Of a DNA stretch of 21,310 nucleotides, positions 1 through 7,224 are shown one piece after another; the stretch's first letter is position 1; every line of letters begins with the position of its first letter. The position numbers and the translations under genes were made by a program. Origin of the DNA: Agromyces sp. (GTDB taxonomy: Bacteria > Actinomycetota > Actinomycetes > Actinomycetales > Microbacteriaceae); assembly GCA_031178025.1 (NCBI GenBank), contig JAPSJU010000010.1:1-21310 (forward strand), read 5' to 3'. The notes beneath the pieces were generated by a model. That model was not told the DNA's origin. It searched no databases and saw nothing but the letters and a program-made list of their open reading frames with translations.

Positions 1-1000
1 CGTCCGCGTCCGCAGCAGCATCGGCGTCCGTCGCGTCGAGGTCCACGTCCGTCGCGTCGAGGTCCACGTCCGTCCCGTCGAGGTCCACGTCCGTCGCGTC
101 CGTGTCGGTCGCGTCCGTGTCGGTCGCGTCCGTGTCGGTCGCGTCCGTGTCGGTCGCGTCCGTGTCGGTCGCGTCGACGTCCGCGTCGGTGTCGACCGCG
201 TCGACGTCCGCGTCGGCGTCGACCGCGTCGACATCAGCATCTGCGGCGTCGTCGCATCGCGAATCGGTGAACACATTGGTGTCGAGGGTGACGGCCCCGT
301 TGATCGCGAGTGCTCGACCATCCACGGTCGTCCCGGTGACGAGCGTGATGGACGTCAGGGCCATGATGGTTCCGACGAAATCGGTACTCGTGCCGAGCGT
401 GGCCGAGCTCCCCACCTGCCAGAAGACGTTGCACGCCTGCGCCCCATTGATCAGCGTCACCGAGCTGTCCGTCGCCGTCGTGAGCGTGGATCCGATCTGG
501 AAGATCCACACCGCATCCGGATCGTTCTGAGCGTCGAGCGTGAGCGCACCGGTGAGTCCGGCGGAGGTCTCAGCGGTGTACACGCCCGGAACCAGCGTCT
601 GCCCGCCGAGGTCGTCGGTGATCTCGAAGTCGCTGGGCTGTCCAGCCGCGACGTTGTACGCCGCCGTCAGGTCGGCCTGCGCCTGCTGGGCGACCGCGTC
701 GTTGGCGTGGATCGTCCCCCCCACGACCAACCCAGGCGGGAATCCCGTGATCGCCGTCCCGGGGGCGACTCCGAGGTCGCCGTTGAGAATGCTGGGTCCC
801 GTATTGGTGACGGCCGAGCCCCCCAGGACGACGAATGAATCTGCGGTCCCCAGGTTGATCGCGGTGGCCGCCTGGGCACTCGGTATCCAGGCAGCGAAGG
901 CCATCGATGTCAGGCCGATGACCGCCGCGGCGGCGGCGGACGTTCGGAATCGACGCCATCCTCGAGAAGATCGGGACGCATTGGTCGCGTGCGTGCTCAT
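1..1000 (-). CDS. Secreted DUF3494 (ice-binding-like) protein with Asp-rich repeat tail, 3' end outside window
   Basis: Reading from ATG at 1000 the frame stays open to the window edge (333 codons, no stop). Residues 1-44 look like a Sec signal: a basic stretch (RSSRGWRRFR), a hydrophobic Ala-rich core and a likely cut after AQA. Residues about 47-249 carry the pattern of the DUF3494 ice-binding beta-solenoid family: ADSFVVLGGSAVTNTG near the start, GDLGVAPGTAITGFPPG, then CNVFWQVGSSATLG and VDGRALAINGAVTLDTN at the end. Known members bind ice or are adhesion-like surface proteins; ice binding here is inferred only. From residue 250 the tail is almost entirely D, A, T and V in short repeats. 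An in-frame ATG at 1012 is an alternative start; neither has a strong ribosome site. Codon use is less GC3-biased than in neighbouring genes (ATA, TCA, AAT and GGA occur), which may mean later acquisition. A wall anchor may lie beyond the edge. Confidence 0.82.
   Translation of the reverse strand, partial: MSTHATNASRSSRGWRRFRTSAAAAAVIGLTSMAFAAWIPSAQAATAINLGTADSFVVLGGSAVTNTGPSILNGDLGVAPGTAITGFPPGLVVGGTIHANDAVAQQAQADLTAAYNVAAGQPSDFEITDDLGGQTLVPGVYTAETSAGLTGALTLDAQNDPDAVWIFQIGSTLTTATDSSVTLINGAQACNVFWQVGSSATLGTSTDFVGTIMALTSITLVTGTTVDGRALAINGAVTLDTNVFTDSRCDDAADADVDAVDADADVDAVDTDADVDATDTDATDTDATDTDATDTDATDTDATDVDLDGTDVDLDATDVDLDATDADAAADAD
26..88 (-). repeat. 21-bp tandem repeat, three copies, coding
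   Basis: Three adjacent copies of a 21-bp unit (26-46, 47-67, 68-88). The first two are identical and the third differs by one base. On the coding (minus) strand the unit gives a heptapeptide of the form D-V-D-L-D-A-T. Since 21 is a multiple of three, gain or loss of a unit keeps the frame. Confidence 0.9.
93..167 (-). repeat. 15-bp tandem repeat, five perfect copies, coding
   Basis: Five identical 15-bp units at 93-107, 108-122, 123-137, 138-152 and 153-167, encoding the pentapeptide D-A-T-D-T on the minus strand. There are no spacers, so this is not a CRISPR array. Perfect identity of the copies suggests recent expansion by slippage or recombination. Confidence 0.92.
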
Positions 1001-1039
1001 ATGAACCGCCATTCTTCGCTGAAACGCAGAGGACCCCCC

Positions 1040-1059
1040 TGAGCACTGAGCTATGCTCA
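1040..1059. promoter_or_regulatory. Perfect inverted repeat upstream of the DUF3494 gene (possible operator)
   Basis: TGAGCA-N8-TGCTCA, six-base arms with an 8-nt centre, lies 40 bp upstream of the ATG at 1000. A palindromic CGTACG follows at 1061-1066. The dyad size fits a dimeric transcription factor site near the promoter, but no regulator is known and chance cannot be excluded. Confidence 0.3.
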
Positions 1060-1177
1060 CCGTACGTGACGCCCGGGCCGCCGTCTAGTGGTACCCCGAA
1101 AAGCGGCCATGGCCGGGACGTGCGGCACGGAGCCGTTCGGCGGGAGAAGCCGGAAGCACGGACGACATCCGGTCGGG

Positions 1178-1211
1178 ACGCTCCGTCATGATGGTCCCCG
1201 CCACGGAGCGT
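1178..1211. terminator. Hairpin-forming inverted repeat, possible terminator
   Basis: Nine-base perfect arms, ACGCTCCGT (1178-1186) and ACGGAGCGT (1203-1211), around a 16-nt loop. With a 2-nt bulge the stem can extend into flanking GGG/CCC. It lies about 125 bp beyond the 3' end of tRNA-Asn and has no T tract on either strand, so a terminator role is only possible. Confidence 0.3.
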
Positions 1212-1335
1212 GTCCCCCGCCAGACGCGACATGGTCGATGGGTGAAGGTGGGGCGTCCTGCTCGAGCTCGTACCCCCGCGACGCGGGCGACGAGAGCTCG
1301 CCGGCATTCGACGCGGCGACGGGGGCCAGAGGTTG

Positions 1336-1408
1336 CTCCCCCACTTGGACTCGAACCAAGAACCTATCGGTTAACAGCCGATTGCTCTGCCAATTGAGCT
1401 ATGGAGGA
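1336..1408 (-). tRNA. tRNA-Asn (anticodon GUU)
   Basis: A 73-nt cloverleaf on the minus strand. The acceptor arms TCCTCCA (1408-1402) and TGGGGGA (1343-1337) pair fully, allowing one G-T pair. The discriminator is G (1336), as usual for tRNA-Asn. The D arm has AGCTCAATTGGCAGAGC, the anticodon stem ATCGG/CCGAT encloses loop CTGTTAA with anticodon GTT, and the T arm has GGTTCGAGTCC. No CCA is encoded. Confidence 0.97.
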
Positions 1409-1427
1409 TCGCTTGTTCAGCAGAGTC

Positions 1428-1457
1428 ACTCTAGCAAAGCTCTCGACGGACTCCCAA
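1428..1457 (-). promoter_or_regulatory. Sigma70-type promoter of tRNA-Asn
   Basis: On the minus strand, -35 TTGGGA (1457-1452) and -10 TAGAGT (1433-1428) are separated by 18 nt. The -10 box lies about 20 nt upstream of the tRNA 5' end, as expected for a short 5' leader trimmed by RNase P. Both boxes lie downstream of the dehydrogenase stop codon (1489), so the tRNA appears to be transcribed on its own. Confidence 0.6.
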
Positions 1458-1488
1458 TCCGAGCCCGCCTCGCGAACGACCCGCCGCG

Positions 1489-2493
1489 TCAGTATCCGGC
1501 GTCGACGTCGATGACGCCCTCGAACCGGCCGTCGCCAAGGAACGCCCGGGTGTTTCGTGCGACGCGTTCGGCGAAGAGCGGCACCGTCATGGCCTCGGTG
1601 TCGGCGACGTGCGGCGTGATGACGCAGTTCACCGCAGACCACAGGGGATGCCCCGGGGGCAGCGGCTCGGGATCCGTGACGTCGAGTCCCGCGCCGCCGA
1701 GCCGGCCCGACCGGAGCGCATCGACGAGCGCGTCCGTGTCGACGAGGGCTCCACGCGCGACGTTCACGAGCACAGCCCCCTTCGGCAGCCGCTCGAACTC
1801 CGCCGCACCCAGGAGTCGACGCGTGCCTCGGGTGAGCGCCGCGGCCACGAACACCACGTCGGCATGCTCCAGCGCCTCGCCGAGCCGGTCCGCGGTCAGG
1901 GTGCGGAACGCCCCGGGGACCGGCTCGGCGCGGCGACGCACGATCGTGGCACGAACGTCGAAGACGCTCAGGAGGCGCAGCAGTTCGACGGCGATCCCGC
2001 CGGCGCCGACGATGACCACGGCGGCGCCGAACATGCTCCGGCCCCGCTCGTCGGCTTCCCAGCTTCGGGCTCGCGCCCTGCGTGGGAGCTCGCGGAGCGC
2101 GGAGAGCGCGAGCATGAGGGCGTGCTCGGCCACGGGCTGTGCATACGCGCCCTTCGCGCTCGTCCAGACGCGACCGTCACCGCGGAACCGTTCGAGCACC
2201 GACGCGAACGCGTCGACTCCTGCCCACGGCAACTGCACCCAGCCGACGCGAGTGTGTTCGTCGAGGATCGCCGTCAGCTCATCGGCACCGGATGCCGCGG
2301 TCCACACGATGCCGCGGGTGGACGTGCTGAGCGCCTCGACGACGCCTCCGGCCGTTCGCACCGCGTCCGCCACCACGGAATCACCGCCGGGCAGCACGGC
2401 GACCGGGCCCGGGACCGGCACGCCGACGGGCGCGCCGGAGTGCGCGCCCGGGTGGGTCCGATGGCGAGGACGGGGCGGCGGAGCCTTCGTCAT
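1489..2493 (-). CDS. D-isomer specific 2-hydroxyacid dehydrogenase family protein
   Basis: 334 residues, a usual size for NAD(P)-dependent D-2-hydroxyacid dehydrogenases, which interconvert 2-oxo acids and D-2-hydroxy acids in the cytoplasm. The catalytic triad is in place: Arg247 in VNVARGALVD, Glu276 in DPEPLPPGHPLW and His295 in ITPHVAD. The dinucleotide loop is GAGGIA (163-168), with Ala in place of the last Gly of GxGxxG. The next strand ends in VRRRA (185-189), basic residues that suggest NADP(H) preference (inference). The first 30 residues are Pro-rich and probably disordered. The ATG overlaps the stop of the upstream ATPase gene (ATGA, 2490-2493), so the two are translationally coupled. 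It is the last gene of the importer operon. The substrate is not predictable; glyoxylate/hydroxypyruvate reductase-like activity is one option. Confidence 0.88.
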   Translation of the reverse strand: MTKAPPPRPRHRTHPGAHSGAPVGVPVPGPVAVLPGGDSVVADAVRTAGGVVEALSTSTRGIVWTAASGADELTAILDEHTRVGWVQLPWAGVDAFASVLERFRGDGRVWTSAKGAYAQPVAEHALMLALSALRELPRRARARSWEADERGRSMFGAAVVIVGAGGIAVELLRLLSVFDVRATIVRRRAEPVPGAFRTLTADRLGEALEHADVVFVAAALTRGTRRLLGAAEFERLPKGAVLVNVARGALVDTDALVDALRSGRLGGAGLDVTDPEPLPPGHPLWSAVNCVITPHVADTEAMTVPLFAERVARNTRAFLGDGRFEGVIDVDAGY

Positions 2494-3347
2494 ACCGAAG
2501 GTCCGTCGCGCAGCTCCTCGATGATGGCGTGTCCGTCGTCGAGAGCGCCGGCCAGCGCCGCGACGTACGGATGCGCCGGATCGTCGAAGACGGCGTCGAT
2601 CGTGCCGAGAGCGACGAGCTCGCCGCGGTCGAGCACTGCGATGCGGTCGGCGATCCGACGCAACACGGGCAGGTCGTGGCTGATGATGAGCGCCGAGAAG
2701 GTGTGATGCTCGCGAAGCTCGCCGATGAGCTGGGCGACCGCATCGCGCACCGTGAGATCGATACCGGCGGTCGGCTCGTCGGCGATCAGCACCGACGGGC
2801 CGAGCACCAGGGCTCTGGCCAGGGCGACGCGCTGGCGCTGGCCTCCGCTCAGCTCATAGGGGAACTTCTCCAGCAGGCCGAGTGGAAGTCGGACCCCGTC
2901 GATCATGGTTGCAACGCGGGTGTGCAGGGCTCGCCGGTTGTACCGGTGATCGCGCTCGAGGATGGGCTCGCCCACGATCTCGGCGACCGTGCGATCGGCG
3001 GGCAGCGTCGAGGCGGCGTCCTGCGGCAGGTAGCCGACGTGGAAGCGATACTCGGGCAGCTTCCGCCGGTGCAGGCCGCGCAACTGCTGCGCCAGCACCG
3101 TCGCCTCGCCGCCGGTGATCACCGGCCGAACGTCGTTCTGCCGAGGGTCGAGGGCGACACCCGCGAGCACCTTCGCCAGGGTGCTCTTGCCGCTGCCGGC
3201 GCTGCCGAGGAGCCCCAGGACCTCTCCGGGCGCGATCGTGAGCGTGACCCCGCGTAGGGCGACGTGGGCGGGACTCGCGCCGTGTGCCGGGTATTCGAGG
3301 GTCAGATCGCTCAGGACGATCGGATACCCGTGCGCCGCGCCGTGCAT
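2490..3347 (-). CDS. ABC transporter ATP-binding protein (third ATPase of the peptide-type importer)
   Basis: 285 residues with one complete nucleotide-binding domain: Walker A GSAGSGKST (48-56), Q-loop Gln109, signature LSGGQ (166-170), Walker B ending ADEP (189-192), D-loop AGID (194-197) and switch His224. The C-terminal DDPAHPYVAAL resembles the oligopeptide/dipeptide transporter tail of the OppD/DppD/DppF group. It belongs to the same operon as a two-domain ATPase, so the locus encodes three ATPase domains for two permeases. Its ATG overlaps the fusion gene's stop by one base (TGATG, 3345-3349), and its own stop overlaps the dehydrogenase start. All catalytic motifs are intact, so it is not a decayed copy. 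Whether it works with the same permeases is not shown by the sequence. Confidence 0.9.
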   Translation of the reverse strand: MHGAAHGYPIVLSDLTLEYPAHGASPAHVALRGVTLTIAPGEVLGLLGSAGSGKSTLAKVLAGVALDPRQNDVRPVITGGEATVLAQQLRGLHRRKLPEYRFHVGYLPQDAASTLPADRTVAEIVGEPILERDHRYNRRALHTRVATMIDGVRLPLGLLEKFPYELSGGQRQRVALARALVLGPSVLIADEPTAGIDLTVRDAVAQLIGELREHHTFSALIISHDLPVLRRIADRIAVLDRGELVALGTIDAVFDDPAHPYVAALAGALDDGHAIIEELRDGPSV

Positions 3348-5035
3348 CAGCCCGTCTCCCGGAGCCGGCGCAGCTCCTCCCTGCGGGTCGCCTGCGCGAC
3401 GGGATCCGGCACCGGCAACGACGCGAGCAGACGTTGCGTGTACGGATCGCGCGGCGCGCCGAGCACCTCGGCCCCCGTGCCCTCCTCGACGAGTGCGCCC
3501 CGATACAGCACCGCGATACGGTCGGCGAGCAGGTCGACGACGGCGAGATCGTGGCTGATGAAGAGCGACGCGAACCCGAACTCGCGCTGCAGCTCGTGGA
3601 ACAGCTCGAGCACGCGAGCCTGCACCGACACGTCGAGCGCCGACGTCGGCTCATCGGCGATGAGCAACTCGGGTTCGAGGGCGAGCGCCCGGGCGAGGCT
3701 CGCGCGCTGGCGCTGCCCGCCGCTCAGCTCATGCGGGTAGCGGTCGCCGTACCCGCGTGGCAGTTGCACGGCCTCCAGGAGCTCGTCGACCCGTCCCCGG
3801 GCGTCGGCTGCACTCTCAGCCCGGCCATGGATGACGAGGGGTTCGGCGACGCACTCCGCGATCGTCAGCAGCGGGTTGAAGCTCGAAGCAGGATCCTGGA
3901 AGACGAAGCCGAGTCGGCTCCGCACCGGCCGGAACTGCCGCTCCCGGATGCCGAGCATCTCCTTGCCGAGGACCGACAGGGAACCGCCGCTGATCCTTGT
4001 CAGCCCGGCGATCGCTCGCCCGATCGTGGTCTTGCCCGAACCGCTCTCCCCCACGAGGCCGAGCACTTCACCCGGCCGGATGATGAAGTCGACCCCGTCG
4101 ACCGCTCGGAAGCCGGGGCGTCCGAAGCGACCGGGATACTCGATCTCGAGTCCGCGAGCCTCGACGATCGGCGGCTGCGCCGTCCAGTCCTCCGCACGGG
4201 CGGCGGCCCGCTCGACCGCTCGTGCCGTGCCGTGACCGACGTACGGCACCGCGGCGAGGAGCGCCTTGGTGTACTCCGCCTGCGGCGCGGCGAACAACGT
4301 CGTCGCGTCCGCCTCCTCGACGACCTTGCCTTGGTACATGACCGCCACGCGATCGGCGAGGTCGGCGACCACCCCCATGTTGTGGGTGATGAGCACGATG
4401 CCCATGCCGAACTCGTCGCGACAGCGCCGGAGCAGATCGAGGATCTCGGCCTGCACCGTGACGTCGAGCGCGGTCGTGGGCTCGTCCGCCACGATGAGTC
4501 CGGGGTCGAGCACGAGCGCCATGGCGATCACGATGCGTTGCTTCTGCCCGCCGGAGAACTGGTGGGGGTAGTGGTCGATGCGCGTCTTCGGATCGGGGAT
4601 GCCCACCCGATCGAGGATCTCGATGGCCTTCGCCCTGGCCTCCTTCTTCGACAGGTCGGAGTGGGCGCGGAGGCCTTCGACGATCTGCCAGCCGACCGTG
4701 TACACCGGGTTCAGTGCCGTCGAGGGCTCCTGGAAGACCATGGCGACGTCGGTGCCGCGGACGCTTCGCAGCGCCTGCTTCGACAGGGAGATGACATCCT
4801 TCTCGGAGGTGCCCGCCTTGTTCGAGAGCAGCACCGCGCCGCTGGCGGTCGCGGTCTCGGGCAGGAGGCCGAGGATCGTCTTGGCGGTCACGGTCTTGCC
4901 GCTGCCCGACTCGCCGACGATCGCCAGCACCTCGCCTCGCTGCACCGACAACGACACCCCGTCGACGGCCTTCACGGCGCCGGCGTCGGTGGAGAACGAG
5001 ACCCCGAGGTTCTGGATGTCCACGACCGTGCTCAC
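3347..5035 (-). CDS. Peptide/nickel-type ABC transporter, two-domain ATP-binding protein (DppD-DppF-like fusion)
   Basis: 562 residues from GTG 5035, which overlaps the stop of the permease gene (GTGA). Two full ATPase domains follow each other. The first has Walker A GESGSGKT (41-48), Q-loop Gln102, signature FSGGQ (160-164), Walker B ending ADEP (183-186) and switch His218. The second begins near residue 290, with Walker A GESGSGKTT (329-337), signature LSGGQRQR and switch region ISHD. Each ends with the oligopeptide-transporter type tail (PQAEYTKALLAAVP and PRDPYTQRLLASLP). In the family these domains dimerise on the cytoplasmic face and power uptake of peptides, metal chelates or related solutes. 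A longer frame extends upstream to 5611 but overlaps the permease gene, so the GTG is chosen. Confidence 0.93.
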   Translation of the reverse strand: MSTVVDIQNLGVSFSTDAGAVKAVDGVSLSVQRGEVLAIVGESGSGKTVTAKTILGLLPETATASGAVLLSNKAGTSEKDVISLSKQALRSVRGTDVAMVFQEPSTALNPVYTVGWQIVEGLRAHSDLSKKEARAKAIEILDRVGIPDPKTRIDHYPHQFSGGQKQRIVIAMALVLDPGLIVADEPTTALDVTVQAEILDLLRRCRDEFGMGIVLITHNMGVVADLADRVAVMYQGKVVEEADATTLFAAPQAEYTKALLAAVPYVGHGTARAVERAAARAEDWTAQPPIVEARGLEIEYPGRFGRPGFRAVDGVDFIIRPGEVLGLVGESGSGKTTIGRAIAGLTRISGGSLSVLGKEMLGIRERQFRPVRSRLGFVFQDPASSFNPLLTIAECVAEPLVIHGRAESAADARGRVDELLEAVQLPRGYGDRYPHELSGGQRQRASLARALALEPELLIADEPTSALDVSVQARVLELFHELQREFGFASLFISHDLAVVDLLADRIAVLYRGALVEEGTGAEVLGAPRDPYTQRLLASLPVPDPVAQATRREELRRLRETG

Positions 5036-6105
5036 GACTTGACCCCGATCCCGTGCTCGTCGAATGATTCTCCGTCTTCGAGGCCCCGGAGGCCGCCCGG
5101 CCCCGCCGTGAGCGTCCCGCCCGGAACCACGGAGGTCTCGGCCACGACACCGGCGGCCTGCGCCACCCGCCGGCGTCCGCGCAGGCGCGGATCGGCGAGG
5201 TCGTTGAGGCTCTCGCCGACGAGGGTGATGCCGAGCACGACGAGCACGATCGCGAGGCCGGGGAACAGCGCCGTCCACCAGATGCCGCTCGAGACATCCG
5301 ACAGTGCCTTGTTCAGGTCGTACCCCCACTCGGCCGCGGCGGTCGGTTCGATGCCGAAGCCCAGGAAGCCGAGGCCCGCGAGGGTGAGGATCGCCTCGGA
5401 CGAGTTGAGGGTGAAGATGAGCGGCAGGGTCCGCGTGGCGTTCCGCAGGACGTGCCGGAACATGATGCGGCCGTTCGACGCCCCGAGCACCTTCGCGGAC
5501 TCGACGAACGCCTCGGCCTTGATGCGCACCGTCTCCGCGCGGATGACGCGGAAATACTGCGGGATGAACACGACCGTGATCGAGATCGCCGCCGCGAACA
5601 CGCCTCCCCACAGGTTCGACTGCCCCTTGGAGATGACGATCGACATGACGATCGCGAGGAGCAGCGAGGGGAAGGCGTAGATCGCGTCGCAGACCACGAC
5701 GAGGACCCGGTCGAGCCAGCCGCCCAGGTACCCGGACACGAGTCCCAGGAAGACCCCCGCGAAGATCGAGAGGATGACCGCGATGACGATCACGAGGATG
5801 GCGGTCTGTGCGCCCCAGATCGTGCGCGAGAGCACGTCGTAGCCGCCGACGGTGGTGCCGAACGGATGTGCTCCGGACGGCGGCTGCTGGCTGCCGAACG
5901 GGCCGTCGGCGTCGCGGAGCTGCGCGAATCCGTACGGCGCGATGAGCGGCGCGAACACGGCGACGAGGATGAAGAGCCCGGTGAGCGCGAGGCCGGCGAC
6001 GAGCATGCCGCGCTGCAGCCCGACGCTCTGCCGCAGCTGGTGCACGACCGGGAGCCGATCGCGCAGGAGCCGCTTCGCGGGTCTCGTGACGGTGTCGGTG
6101 GTCAT
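5032..6105 (-). CDS. ABC transporter permease, DppC/OppC type
   Basis: 357 residues, integral membrane. Hydrophobic segments lie near 34-55, 99-124, 134-158, 166-186 and 282-302. The cytoplasmic EAA loop that contacts the ATPase is at about 201-222 (VESAKVLGASNGRIMFRHVL). The motif GFLGFGIEP and the C-terminal LNDLADPRLRG are typical of DppC/OppC. After residue 311 there is an extra hydrophilic tail of about 45 residues that the family does not need. ATG 6105 follows the permease B stop by one base; the stop (5034-5032) overlaps the GTG of the ATPase fusion. It pairs with permease B to form the translocation pore. Confidence 0.94.
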   Translation of the reverse strand: MTTDTVTRPAKRLLRDRLPVVHQLRQSVGLQRGMLVAGLALTGLFILVAVFAPLIAPYGFAQLRDADGPFGSQQPPSGAHPFGTTVGGYDVLSRTIWGAQTAILVIVIAVILSIFAGVFLGLVSGYLGGWLDRVLVVVCDAIYAFPSLLLAIVMSIVISKGQSNLWGGVFAAAISITVVFIPQYFRVIRAETVRIKAEAFVESAKVLGASNGRIMFRHVLRNATRTLPLIFTLNSSEAILTLAGLGFLGFGIEPTAAAEWGYDLNKALSDVSSGIWWTALFPGLAIVLVVLGITLVGESLNDLADPRLRGRRRVAQAAGVVAETSVVPGGTLTAGPGGLRGLEDGESFDEHGIGVKS

Positions 6106-6106
6106 G

Positions 6107-7195
6107 TCAGTACCTCACCCTGGGGTCGATGAGCGCCGCGATGATGTCGACGACGAAGTTCGTGACCGCGACGATGACGGCGAGCAGCGCGACGATGCCC
6201 TGCACGGCGACGAAGTCCCGAGCCTGGAGGTACTCGGAGAGCTGGAAGCCGAGCCCCTTCCACTCGAACGTCGTCTCGGTGAGCACGGCACCGCCGAGGA
6301 GCAACGCGATCTGGAGGCCGATCACGGTGATGATGGGGATGAGCGCGGGACGGTACGCGTGCTTGCGCACGAGCCGGAACTCGCTGACCCCGCGCGAGCG
6401 CGCCGCGTCGACGTAGTCGGTGGACAGCGTGCCGATGACGTTCGTGCGCACGAGGCGAAGGAAGACGCCGGCGGTGAGGAGCCCGAGCGCGATCGCCGGA
6501 AGCACCGCATGCGCGAGCACGTCGCCGATCACGGCGGGGTCGCCCGTCATGATCGCGTCGATCGTGTAGATCCCCGTCTCGTTCGGAAGCACCTCCATCT
6601 GGATCTGTGCGCCGGTCGATGCTCGGCCGGCCACCGGAAGCACCTTCAGCCAGACCGCGAACACGAGCTTGAGCAGGAGGCCCGCGAAGAAGACCGGGGT
6701 GGCGTAGCAGAGGATGGCGAAGACGCGGAGTGCGGCATCCTGGCCCTTGTCCCGGAAGTACGCGGCCACGAGCCCGAACGGGATGCCGATCAGGAACGCG
6801 ACGATGAGCGCGTAGAACACGAGCTCGAGTGTCGCCGTTCCGTAGGTCAGGAGGATCTCGGTGACCGGGCGGTTGTCGGTGATGGTGGTGCCGAAGTCGC
6901 CGGTGAAGATCTGGCCGAGGTACTCCAGGTACTGCACGAGGATCGGCCGGTCGTAGCCCGCTTCGGTGATGCGCTCCCGGAGCTGGTCGGCCGGCAGCCG
7001 ACCGCCCAGCGCCGCGGTGATCGGATCACCCGTCGACCGCATCAGCACGAAGACCAGGGTCACGAGGATGAAGACCGTCGGGATGATGAGCAGGGCTCGC
7101 ACCACGATGTAGCGACCCAGGCCGCCGCCGGGGGTCTTCGCGGGTCGTGCCGTTCGCGGTGGCGCGCCGGTGGCAGGCGTCGTCGTTGAGGTCAA
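6107..7195 (-). CDS. ABC transporter permease, DppB/OppB type (TTG start)
   Basis: 362 residues. A polar N-terminus of about 25 residues is followed by RYIVVRALLIIPTVFILVT (first membrane helix, 28-51), the GDPITAALGG and GDFGTT motifs of the DppB/OppB family, several more membrane segments, the EAA loop at about 261-280 (YVDAARSRGVSEFRLVRKHA) and the terminal DPRVRY. The start is TTG at 7195: no ATG or GTG is in frame upstream before non-coding sequence, and later GTG codons would cut into the first helix. No clear Shine-Dalgarno sequence precedes the TTG, suggesting weak initiation. It lies 98 bp after the binding-protein gene across a strong hairpin. Confidence 0.92.
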   Translation of the reverse strand: MTSTTTPATGAPPRTARPAKTPGGGLGRYIVVRALLIIPTVFILVTLVFVLMRSTGDPITAALGGRLPADQLRERITEAGYDRPILVQYLEYLGQIFTGDFGTTITDNRPVTEILLTYGTATLELVFYALIVAFLIGIPFGLVAAYFRDKGQDAALRVFAILCYATPVFFAGLLLKLVFAVWLKVLPVAGRASTGAQIQMEVLPNETGIYTIDAIMTGDPAVIGDVLAHAVLPAIALGLLTAGVFLRLVRTNVIGTLSTDYVDAARSRGVSEFRLVRKHAYRPALIPIITVIGLQIALLLGGAVLTETTFEWKGLGFQLSEYLQARDFVAVQGIVALLAVIVAVTNFVVDIIAALIDPRVRY

Positions 7196-7224
7196 TGTTC
7201 GCCAATCGGGAGGGGGCTCGAATG

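Larger units (their letters stand above)
1013..1335. other. Gene-free stretch between the DUF3494 gene and tRNA-Asn
   Basis: I see no convincing coding region on either strand in these 323 bases. It should hold the promoter of the DUF3494 gene (near 1020-1090, minus strand) and the 3' flank of the tRNA. It contains two inverted repeats, listed separately. An open frame that runs through the tRNA on the plus strand is a translation artefact of the tRNA sequence. Confidence 0.6.

Noticed and set aside
26..167. CRISPR-like array
   Set aside because: The units are directly adjacent without spacers, short, and in frame within a coding region.
102..530. Plus-strand Ser/Val/Ala-repeat ORF (SVASVSVAS) at the left end
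   Set aside because: It is the antisense reading of the Asp-rich repeats. The minus frame has a signal peptide and DUF3494 motifs.
1188..1397. Plus-strand ORF ending with LGLEPRTYRLTADCSAN
   Set aside because: This peptide is the translation of the antisense of tRNA-Asn, a common false protein. There is no ribosome site and no other support.
3284..5680. 798-codon plus-strand ORF opposite the ATPase genes
   Set aside because: It is an antisense frame produced by GC-rich codon bias. The minus strand has complete ABC motifs with coupled starts, while this frame has low-complexity Arg/Asp/Glu/His-rich sequence without domains.
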